A stretch of 5,803 nucleotides of DNA from an uncultured Campylobacter sp. Lineage in GTDB: Bacteria > Campylobacterota > Campylobacteria > Campylobacterales > Campylobacteraceae. The translations under genes and the position numbers were made by a program. Below the pieces are notes generated by a model, which was not told where the DNA came from, ran no database searches, and saw only the letters and a list, made by a program, of their open reading frames with translations. Shown here piece after piece: positions 1 through 5,456 of the stretch (the first letter of the stretch is position 1; each line of letters starts with the position of its first letter). Location: NCBI RefSeq assembly GCF_938018145.1, contig NZ_CALIII010000430.1:1-5803 (forward strand), read 5' to 3'.

Positions 1-438
1 TTGGGCGTGATCGGCGCGGCGGGATACTATATAAACGGCACATTAAAAGAAAAAGAATTTAGAGCCGCAAACGCCGCTTACGCAAAGCTAATACTAAATC
101 CAAAAGACGAACAGGCAAAAGCCGAGCTAAAGCAAAAAGACCCTTCGCTTTACGCGCTTTACGAGTTTAAAAGAGCGGTTGACAACAACGACACAAACGC
201 ACTAAAATCGCTTGCAAACGAGCAGATCGACCCGCTTTTAAAAGACATCGTAAAGTCTCAGATAAACGAGCCTAGCGGTCAAATTTTAAGCTCATACAAA
301 GCCGTTATCAGAGGCTACGAGCTGATGAAAGAAAATAAAATCGACGAAGCAAAAAACGAATTTAAAAAGGTTCCGTTAAATTCACAACTACAATCCATAG
401 TTAAAAATTTAGAACACTATCAAGGAAATGCAAAATGA
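1..438 (+). CDS. Membrane-anchored TPR-like (YfgM-like) protein, 5' end missing
   Basis: The reading frame is open from the first base to a TGA at 436-438, giving 145 residues. The first visible residues (GVIGAAGYYI) look like the end of a transmembrane helix, so the protein probably starts upstream of the window and the TTG at base 1 is more likely an internal leucine codon than a start. The rest is charged and almost entirely helical, with Ala/Lys/Glu-rich segments and a final helix pair (around YELMKENKIDEAKNEFKKV, residues 106-124) that resembles a TPR hairpin. One N-terminal anchor followed by a helical-repeat domain is the architecture of YfgM, an inner-membrane protein with a periplasmic TPR domain that associates with the Sec translocon and periplasmic chaperones in E. 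coli. The next gene, overlapping by 4 bases, encodes a BamB-like lipoprotein, the same pairing as yfgM-bamB. The family assignment is inferred from architecture and neighbourhood, not from clear sequence identity. Confidence 0.6.
   Translation: MGVIGAAGYYINGTLKEKEFRAANAAYAKLILNPKDEQAKAELKQKDPSLYALYEFKRAVDNNDTNALKSLANEQIDPLLKDIVKSQINEPSGQILSSYKAVIRGYELMKENKIDEAKNEFKKVPLNSQLQSIVKNLEHYQGNAK
423..428 (+). promoter_or_regulatory. Ribosome binding site of the lipoprotein gene
   Basis: The purine run AGGAAA sits six bases upstream of the ATG at 435, inside the last codons of the preceding gene. It fixes the start codon and shows that the lipoprotein can be initiated directly as well as by coupling. 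Confidence 0.6.
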
Positions 439-1445
439 GAAAATTTCAAGCTATTTTAACGGCTGCACTCTGCGTCGCAGTGCTTGGCGGATGCAGCACA
501 AAAAGGCAGTATTTCGAGCCGACCGATGTGCAAAATGAAAAAATTTCAGAAAACAGACTGCCTGCCAGCATCGCGACGGCAAGCCTAAACGGAGCGGTGC
601 TAAAAAACGGCATGGCCATAACCAAAAACGGCCTACTCTCGCCGGAGATAAAGCTACCAAAGGGCGCAACCTTGCTAAATTCCGCCGACGGTAAATTTAT
701 CAGCTCCGATTTGGACGGAAATTTGATCGTAGCAAACGGCTCAAACGAGATTTTATTTCAGAAAAAATTTAACGAAGCTATCGTTTCGGCAGCGCTTGAG
801 GGAGACAGGCTAGCCCTTTTAAGCGCCGGCAACATCATATATCTCATCGACATCGCGACAAACGATACCTTACTCGAGTTTGAGAGCTCAAGCGTTTACG
901 CGCAAGACTCCCGCGTCGCGGCACCGTTTTTCATGAGCTCGCTCGTCATCTTCCCTACGCTTGACGGTAAGATAATGATAGTAGATAAAAATCAAGGCCG
1001 AATTTTGCGCGACGTAGTCGTAAGTAGCGAACAGTTTTTTAACAACATCATATCTCTTAACGTCGTAAACGACACGATGATAGCCGCCACAGGCAAGCGT
1101 ATCGTCTCGATAAATCCGGAAAAAACGGTTTACTATAACGGCGAGATAAAAGACATCGTCATAAACGGCGAATACGTATATATCCTACTAAAAGACGGCA
1201 AAATCGTGCTTAGCGACCTAAATTTACAAAAGATAAAAGACGCGGAATTTAAATTCGCCATCTTTTCAAGCGCTACTGTTTACAACGGCTCGCTTTATAT
1301 AATGGAAAAAACGGGCTACCTTATCAAGACCGATCTAGCACTTGACAATGCCAAAATTTACGAGCTTTCAGACGAGGTCGAGAGCCAAATTTTCGCCGGC
1401 GCGAAAGAATTTTACTACGACGATTACAGCTTAGAGCTTAAATGA
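435..1445 (+). CDS. Lipoprotein with PQQ/BamB-like beta-propeller
   Basis: This 336-residue protein has a lipoprotein signal peptide: a short basic N-terminus (MRK), a hydrophobic core (residues 6-17) and a lipobox LGGC with the acylated cysteine at position 20. Serine at +2 favours sorting to the outer membrane. From about residue 85 onward there are at least six repeats about 40 residues apart, each with a DG or G turn followed by I-x-x-x-D/N (near 88-110, 125-149, 169-193, 213-235, 247-270 and 286-310). The third (FPTLDGKIMIVDKNQGRIL, 173-191) is a near-textbook PQQ-type propeller strand pair. E. coli BamB, the lipoprotein scaffold of the outer-membrane protein assembly complex, has eight blades and is about 390 residues, so this protein is smaller and more diverged. 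The start at 435 is supported by AAGGAAA at 423-428 and an ATGA overlap with the preceding YfgM-like gene. A role in outer-membrane protein assembly is inferred from fold and neighbour only. Confidence 0.82.
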   Translation: MRKFQAILTAALCVAVLGGCSTKRQYFEPTDVQNEKISENRLPASIATASLNGAVLKNGMAITKNGLLSPEIKLPKGATLLNSADGKFISSDLDGNLIVANGSNEILFQKKFNEAIVSAALEGDRLALLSAGNIIYLIDIATNDTLLEFESSSVYAQDSRVAAPFFMSSLVIFPTLDGKIMIVDKNQGRILRDVVVSSEQFFNNIISLNVVNDTMIAATGKRIVSINPEKTVYYNGEIKDIVINGEYVYILLKDGKIVLSDLNLQKIKDAEFKFAIFSSATVYNGSLYIMEKTGYLIKTDLALDNAKIYELSDEVESQIFAGAKEFYYDDYSLELK

Positions 1446-1774
1446 CGAAGCAAGAAATTTATCAAGTTCTGGAAGCTAAAAAAATCATCTTAAAAAATAT
1501 AAGCTGGGTGGAGCTTGATAAATTTACTAAAAAAAAGACCCTTGTCGCGCTTACGGGCGTCGATATGAAGGGCTTTTATACGCTTTTGTTTTTTCGCAGC
1601 GCAAAGGCTAGATTTTTAAGCAAAGAATTTGAAGCGATTGATGAAATAGCCGGCAAAATTGCCGAGCAAACGGGCATAAATTTTAAGAAAAAAGCTATTT
1701 TTTATAGCTCGGATATCTGCTCAAAAACCGCAAATTTGATGAAAGAAAACGGCTACAAACATGACTCTATGTGA
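1442..1774 (+). CDS. Conserved-looking small protein of unknown function
   Basis: I do not recognise this 110-residue protein. It has no signal peptide or transmembrane segment, so it is probably cytoplasmic, and it is strongly basic (many Lys). By eye it reads as an alpha/beta fold: an N-terminal helix (2-14), strands (15-24 and 33-40), a strand with aromatic residues (FYTLLFF, 45-51), an amphipathic helix (58-77), a strand (84-89) and a final helix (91-103). There is a single cysteine (93). It starts at an ATGA overlap with the lipoprotein stop and lacks a good Shine-Dalgarno sequence, so its translation probably depends on coupling. Its 3' end overlaps coaX by 14 bases in another frame. 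It looks more AT-rich than hisG downstream. Its fixed place between the lipoprotein and coaX suggests a real, co-expressed gene, but gives no function. Confidence 0.75.
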   Translation: MTKQEIYQVLEAKKIILKNISWVELDKFTKKKTLVALTGVDMKGFYTLLFFRSAKARFLSKEFEAIDEIAGKIAEQTGINFKKKAIFYSSDICSKTANLMKENGYKHDSM

Positions 1775-2390
1775 CGTAGGCAACACTAACGCCACCTTCT
1801 TTGAAAACGGCAAAATCACCAAAATCAAGCTAGAAAATTTTAAAGATTTTAAAAGCGACGAGAAGATTTATTTTATCAGCGTAAACGACGAAGTGACTAA
1901 GAGGCTGCAAAATTTGCCCAAATTTGTAAATTTGGAGCCGTATTTTGAGCTGGACACCATCTACAACGGCCTAGGTATCGACCGTATCGCTAGCTGCTAC
2001 GCGATAAAAAACGGCCTCATCATCGACGCCGGCAGCGCCATAACGATAGACGTGATGATGAACTCGATGCACCTTGGCGGCGCGATAATGCCTGGTATAT
2101 CGCATATTTTAAAGACCTACGAGGCCATCTCGCCGAGGCTAAAAATCTCGCTAAATTCACAGATCGACCTCGACGCGCTCCCGCAAAAAACGACCGACGC
2201 GGTGAGCTACGGCGTCATCAAGCCGATCCTGCTTCTCATAGAAAATATGGCAAACGGCTCGAAAATCTACTTCACGGGCGGCGACGGCGAGTTTTTATCG
2301 CGCTTTTTTACCACGAGTATCTACGACCGCATGCTCGTATTTCGCGGGATGCAAAAACTAATCGAACAAAAAAAGGACATCTTATGCTAA
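1761..2390 (+). CDS. coaX: Type III pantothenate kinase
   Basis: CoaX phosphorylates pantothenate with ATP, the first committed step of coenzyme A synthesis, in the cytoplasm. The 209-residue protein carries the type III signatures in order: the N-terminal phosphate-binding DVGNT (5-9), GLGIDR (70-75), the catalytic-aspartate stretch DAGSAITID (89-97), the GGAIMPG loop (106-112), TTDAVSYG (144-151) and TGGDG (172-176). It belongs to the acetate/sugar kinase-Hsp70-actin fold. It is slightly shorter than most homologues (about 220-260) but close to the Helicobacter pylori enzyme, which it resembles along its whole length from memory. Members of this type are known to need a monovalent cation and to escape CoA feedback inhibition. 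The ATG at 1761 puts DVGNT right at the N-terminus, as expected, and there is no strong ribosome binding site, so coupling to the preceding gene (14-base overlap) is likely. The 3' end overlaps hisG by 7 bases. Confidence 0.96.
   Translation: MTLCDVGNTNATFFENGKITKIKLENFKDFKSDEKIYFISVNDEVTKRLQNLPKFVNLEPYFELDTIYNGLGIDRIASCYAIKNGLIIDAGSAITIDVMMNSMHLGGAIMPGISHILKTYEAISPRLKISLNSQIDLDALPQKTTDAVSYGVIKPILLLIENMANGSKIYFTGGDGEFLSRFFTTSIYDRMLVFRGMQKLIEQKKDILC
2373..2377 (+). promoter_or_regulatory. Ribosome binding site of hisG
   Basis: AAGGA lies six bases upstream of the hisG ATG, inside the 3' end of coaX. It is the strongest Shine-Dalgarno sequence in the + strand gene string and supports the chosen start. 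Confidence 0.65.
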
Positions 2391-2992
2391 CGGTTGCTTT
2401 GCCAAAAGGCCGCATCGCCGACGAAACTCTCGCGATTTTTAGGAAAATTTTTCAAAGCTCGTTTGAGTTTGAGGACAGAAAACTGTTGATGAGCGAGGGT
2501 GATTTTAAATTTCTAATGGTTCGTAACCAAGACATCCCGACCTACGTCGTAAACGGTGCTGCAGATATCGGCGTGGTGGGTCTTGACGTGCTTGAAGAGC
2601 ACCGTCCTGATGTCGTGCGCCTACTTGATCTAAAGATCGGTAAATGCCGCGTCTGCGTGGGCATAAAAGAGGGCGAGGAGCTAAATTTAAACGCACCAGA
2701 GCTAAAGATCGCCACCAAAATGCCGCACATCTCGCGCAACTATTTTGCCGCAAAGGCGACCGCGCTAAAGATCATCAAGCTCTACGGCTCGATCGAGCTA
2801 GCGCCGCTGGTCGGGCTCGCCGACGCGATCGTGGACGTCGTGGAAACTGGCACTACAATGAAACAAAACGGGCTAAGAGTCGCCGAGACCATCATGCACA
2901 GCTCCGCGCACCTTATCGCAAACAAAAATAGCTTCATCATCAAAAAAGACGAAATTTTATCGCTTTACGAAAAGATCAAGGCGCAAATTTAA
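2384..2992 (+). CDS. hisG: ATP phosphoribosyltransferase, short form (HisG_S)
   Basis: HisG joins ATP and PRPP to make phosphoribosyl-ATP, the first and regulated step of histidine synthesis. The 202-residue sequence shows the family motifs: LPKGR (6-10), the periplasmic-binding-protein-like stretch PTYVVNGAADIGVVGLD (52-68), ATKMP (110-114), the PRPP-binding loop with VVETGTT (152-158) in ADAIVDVVETGTT, NGL (162-164) and SAHLIANK (174-181). It ends right after the catalytic domain and lacks the roughly 80-residue C-terminal ACT-like regulatory domain of the long form. Short HisG enzymes are known to require the HisRS-like subunit HisZ for full activity and histidine feedback; no hisZ is in this window. 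The start is clear: AAGGA at 2373-2377 lies six bases before the ATG. It overlaps coaX by 7 bases and is the last gene of the + strand string. Its middle section (about 2740-2900) is noticeably GC-rich. Confidence 0.96.
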   Translation: MLTVALPKGRIADETLAIFRKIFQSSFEFEDRKLLMSEGDFKFLMVRNQDIPTYVVNGAADIGVVGLDVLEEHRPDVVRLLDLKIGKCRVCVGIKEGEELNLNAPELKIATKMPHISRNYFAAKATALKIIKLYGSIELAPLVGLADAIVDVVETGTTMKQNGLRVAETIMHSSAHLIANKNSFIIKKDEILSLYEKIKAQI

Positions 2993-3016
2993 ACTAAATT
3001 TTACTTACGCCATATA

Positions 3017-3286
3017 TTAGCACGATAAACATTGCTCGCGCCTCGTTTGGTACGAGGCTTGCCGTCTTGCGCTGATCTCAAAATTTATTTGCCGCGACTT
3101 ATACCACTCCGTAAACTGAGCAAAATTTGAGACTAGCGCATAATTTATTGAGTTGCGCCAGCTATTTTAGTGCAGACGAGCGAATGCTAGATTAAATAAG
3201 AACATAGCGCAACATAAATTTAAGTACTTCAATGCACCACCAACGCTGCCGCTATCTTTTTTATTCGCCAGTATCACCAAGGGTGC
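3017..3286 (-). pseudogene. Possible decayed ORF, interrupted by one stop codon
   Basis: Read on the minus strand from 3286, 39 codons are open (including LKYLNLCCAMFLFNLAFAR), then a TAA at 3167-3169, then 49 more open codons in the same frame ending with TAA at 3017-3019. A single change of the internal stop to CAA would join them. The translation has a protein-like composition, but no family is recognised, the possible starts are only TTG, and no ribosome binding site stands out. Open frames of this size occur by chance, so this is a tentative reading. A dispersed intergenic repeat whose copies happen to be open would look the same. Confidence 0.2.
3040..3058 (+). terminator. Candidate terminator hairpin downstream of hisG
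   Basis: A perfect 7-base-pair, GC-rich stem (GCCTCGT/ACGAGGC) with a 5-base loop (TTGGT) begins 47 bases after the hisG stop. Only two T residues follow it, so it is a weak intrinsic terminator at best. It may instead be an RNA-stabilising stem or work with an unseen factor. Confidence 0.4.
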
Positions 3287-3369
3287 TTAAATTCGCCAAG
3301 TGAGCTAATTTTTATTCCGAGTCAAATTTGCAAAACAAGCGCATTGAGATAAATTAAGTTCGCCGTCCG

Positions 3370-3400
3370 CATCTCAAATTTCTCGCCAAATTTAGAGATG
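3370..3400 (-). terminator. Hairpin downstream of the GGDEF/EAL gene
   Basis: CATCTC-AAATTT pairs with AAATTT-GAGATG around a 6-base loop (CTCGCC), giving 12 pairs with a single bulged A at 3394. It lies about 70 bases after the stop of the minus-strand gene. Neither strand has a clear T run after it, so termination is only one possibility; half of the stem is the AAATTT word that is common throughout this genome. Confidence 0.3.
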
Positions 3401-3468
3401 AAATTTAAGCCGCTCCGTATTTGCGACTATTTGCAAGAAGTAAATTTGATAAACTCCAAAGTCAGGCT

Positions 3469-5388
3469 TTAGCGCAGGCTATCGCTAGGCTCGCCCAGAT
3501 AAAAGCCCTGAAACTCGTCCACGCCAAGCTCAACGCAAGTATCATAGACCTCTTTTGAGCGGACAAACTCGGCGATCACCGTGATATCAAGCTTCTTAGC
3601 AAATGCGATGATAGCGCCTGTTATCACGCGGGAGTCTTCGTTCGTATCGATATTTTTGATGATGGAGCCGTCGATTTTGATGTAGTCTGGTTTTAGTTTT
3701 AGGATGTAGGAAAAGTTGCTATAGCCCGAGCCAAAGTCGTCTATGGCGATCTTTGCGCCCATCCTGCGCACGCGGTCGATAAATACTCCGATGCGCTCGA
3801 TGTTTTCGATATTTTCATCCTCTAAGATCTCAAATATCACGCGTCCGGCAACTTTGTATTTGTTCATTTTTTCGATGATAAACACGCTCACGTCGCCGTC
3901 GGTCATATCGCGTCCGGATAAATTTATTGAAATCATCGCATCAGGTCTATCGGCGATTAGCTTAAAGCTTTTTTCGATCAGCATTTTTTCGATATCGGTG
4001 TAGCGTTTGATGCGTTTTGAAACCTCTAAAAAGACGCTTGGAGAGATGATTTCGTTACTGTTTTGGATGCGGATTAGCGTTTCATACTTTACGATTCGCT
4101 TTTCTTTATTAAATATCGGCTGATAAAACGGCACGATCTTATCGTTTATGATGGCGTTTCGTATCATATTTGAGCGAGTGATCTGCTCGGCGTATTGCGG
4201 CGTATCGTCGATGTTTTTAAAGTAGCAGAAATAATCCTTGCCGCTTTGCTTAGCAAACTCAAGCGCCGTCATCGCCTTTTTAAGAGTATCTGATTCATCT
4301 AGCGCAAAGCCCACCGTACAGTGGATCTCGATCTCGCTTTGTTCGCCATCCTCGGCTATCACGTCGATGACTAGGCCTTTGATGTTATCTAAAAGCTCGT
4401 TTGCCAGATCCTCGTATCTATCGATAAAAAGCTCCGCATCCTCGACCAGCGCAAACTGATCTGGTCCGACGCGGTAAACGGTCATGCCGTTATCCTCGGC
4501 AAATTTTTGCGAGACTTCCGTCATTTTTATCAAAATTTGATCGCAAACCGAGACGCCAAAATAGTTATTCATTTTTCTAAACTCATCTATATCCATGACG
4601 ATGACTTTAGGATTTTTCATCTCCGCCGTGTCGCGCTCCAGAGCTACTTTATTTGGCAAGCCCGTAAGATCGTCGATATAAAGGCGTTTTTGCATTTCGG
4701 CATTTTTTTCTAGGAGCTTTTCATTGCTTTTTACCAGCGAAATTTGATTATCGCGGATACCTCTATAAAAGAGAAAATACTGAAAAATACAAATGAACGC
4801 CATAACGCCCGTCACGATGAGCGTATTTTTCATATTTACGATTAACCACTCTACAAAAAGCGGATCGTCCAAGCCTGAAATTTTGACATTGTGAATCATA
4901 TTGTAGCCAAGGATCACGTCGCCTATTTTCTTAAAATAGCAGACCTCAGCCTTGTTGTCTTGTATGAGATTTATGCGCTTATATACGCCGTTTTGTTTCA
5001 AATTTACATACGCTTTGCCGTCCATCTCGCAAAATTTATACGGCAAAACCTCGCCTATCAAATTTGGATGCTGCGAGCTAGCTAGAACTAGGAGTTCGCC
5101 CGTTTCGCCTGTTTGCTTAAATATCCAAGACGGCACGGCCTTGGTAGCCTCAGAGTAGCGCTGAAACTCCTTTATATCGCCTTTTGCTATGTTTTTATAT
5201 ATGATTTGAATTATGTTCATAAAGGCCTCGGCCTTCTCGTTAACGGTTACGTTTGACGGGTAGTTAGTCGAGTCCTGAAATTTATTATAAAATCTAAAAG
5301 ATATTACCAGAAACGAGCAGATCACGAGCACCGCGATCGGCAGGACGATGAACTGAGTCATCGATTTTTTAATATCAAAATTTTGCAT
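3469..5388 (-). CDS. Membrane sensor with degenerate GGDEF and EAL domains (cyclic di-GMP turnover)
   Basis: This 639-residue inner-membrane protein has a transmembrane helix at about 12-32, a periplasmic domain (about 33-187, perhaps Cache-like, with cysteines at 120 and 150), a second helix at about 188-208, a short coiled linker (215-237), a GGDEF domain (about 238-395) and an EAL domain (about 405-632). The GGDEF domain keeps DDLTGLPN (239-246) and MDIDEF (265-270), but its signature is GPDQF (308-312): the second Gly is Pro and the catalytic Glu is Gln, so cyclase activity is unlikely. The EAL domain has ETL (436-438) in place of EAL but keeps the expected acidic and basic residues: E436, N489, E520, E523, D550-D551 (IDDFG), K571, E607 and Q627. 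The usual VET after IAEG is VRS here. It is therefore best read as a phosphodiesterase, or a cyclic di-GMP receptor, controlled by a periplasmic signal. ATG at 5388 is preferred to TTG at 5391 because of ribosome binding site spacing. Confidence 0.92.
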   Translation of the reverse strand: MQNFDIKKSMTQFIVLPIAVLVICSFLVISFRFYNKFQDSTNYPSNVTVNEKAEAFMNIIQIIYKNIAKGDIKEFQRYSEATKAVPSWIFKQTGETGELLVLASSQHPNLIGEVLPYKFCEMDGKAYVNLKQNGVYKRINLIQDNKAEVCYFKKIGDVILGYNMIHNVKISGLDDPLFVEWLIVNMKNTLIVTGVMAFICIFQYFLFYRGIRDNQISLVKSNEKLLEKNAEMQKRLYIDDLTGLPNKVALERDTAEMKNPKVIVMDIDEFRKMNNYFGVSVCDQILIKMTEVSQKFAEDNGMTVYRVGPDQFALVEDAELFIDRYEDLANELLDNIKGLVIDVIAEDGEQSEIEIHCTVGFALDESDTLKKAMTALEFAKQSGKDYFCYFKNIDDTPQYAEQITRSNMIRNAIINDKIVPFYQPIFNKEKRIVKYETLIRIQNSNEIISPSVFLEVSKRIKRYTDIEKMLIEKSFKLIADRPDAMISINLSGRDMTDGDVSVFIIEKMNKYKVAGRVIFEILEDENIENIERIGVFIDRVRRMGAKIAIDDFGSGYSNFSYILKLKPDYIKIDGSIIKNIDTNEDSRVITGAIIAFAKKLDITVIAEFVRSKEVYDTCVELGVDEFQGFYLGEPSDSLR

Positions 5389-5392
5389 CAAA

Positions 5393-5398
5393 CTTCTC
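5393..5398 (-). promoter_or_regulatory. Ribosome binding site of the GGDEF/EAL gene
   Basis: On the minus strand GAGAAG is followed by four bases (TTTG) and then ATG at 5388. The alternative TTG start at 5391 would leave only two bases after this site, so ATG is the better start. Confidence 0.55.
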
Positions 5399-5439
5399 TA
5401 AAAATTTTGTTGCCATTTTATCATTATTTACTTAAGTTA

Positions 5440-5445
5440 ATTATA
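5440..5445 (-). promoter_or_regulatory. Candidate sigma70 -10 box (TATAAT) for the GGDEF/EAL gene
   Basis: A perfect TATAAT lies on the minus strand 51 bases before the ATG, preceded by a T-rich stretch, as is usual for Campylobacter promoters, which lack a conserved -35 box. A second, weaker candidate (GATAAAAT, about 5415-5422) lies closer to the gene. Such AT-rich spacers produce -10-like words by chance, and read-through from the exporter gene upstream is also possible. Confidence 0.4.
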
Positions 5446-5456
5446 AAAACTCTAAT

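Larger units (their letters stand above)
2993..3468. other. Intergenic region between convergent genes, rich in small repeats
   Basis: These 476 bases separate the ends of hisG (+) and the GGDEF/EAL gene (-). No intact gene of convincing length is visible and no tRNA can be folded by eye. The region holds several inverted repeats: 3040-3058; 3152-3158 with 3207-3213 (GTTGCGC/GCGCAAC); 3217-3224 with 3286-3293 (AATTTAAG/CTTAAATT) enclosing GCACC/GGTGC; and 3370-3400. It also has direct repeats: TAGCGCA at 3134, 3205 and 3470, and ATTCGCCA at 3263 and 3291. On the minus strand a reading frame from 3286 to 3017 is open except for one TAA at 3167-3169. The stretch is unusually long and structured for such a tightly packed region. 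Whether it is decayed coding sequence, a dispersed repeat or a structured RNA cannot be decided here. Confidence 0.6.

Noticed and set aside
1..3. TTG at base 1 as the true start of the first gene
   Set aside because: The residues that follow look like the end of a transmembrane helix, so the frame most likely continues upstream of the window.
451..669. Minus-strand ORF of 72 codons inside the lipoprotein gene
   Set aside because: It is rich in Arg, Leu and Cys, has no ribosome binding site, and lies opposite a well-supported gene with a lipobox.
2505..2931. Other-frame ORFs of 65, 82 and 95 codons overlapping hisG
   Set aside because: They are rich in Arg, Ala and Pro or Ser, as expected from shadow frames of a GC-rich stretch, and hisG has every family motif.
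2985..3001. AAATTTA-AAC-TAAATTT inverted repeat at the end of hisG
   Set aside because: The stem is all A/T and made of a word that is everywhere in this genome; it would be too weak for a terminator.
3743..5158. Five plus-strand ORFs of 64 to 86 codons opposite the GGDEF/EAL gene
   Set aside because: They are antisense shadows of a long gene with clear domains; none shows a family motif or a good start site.
5389..5391. TTG at 5391 as start of the GGDEF/EAL gene
   Set aside because: GAGAAG ends only two bases before it; the next codon, ATG at 5388, has better spacing and is a better start codon.
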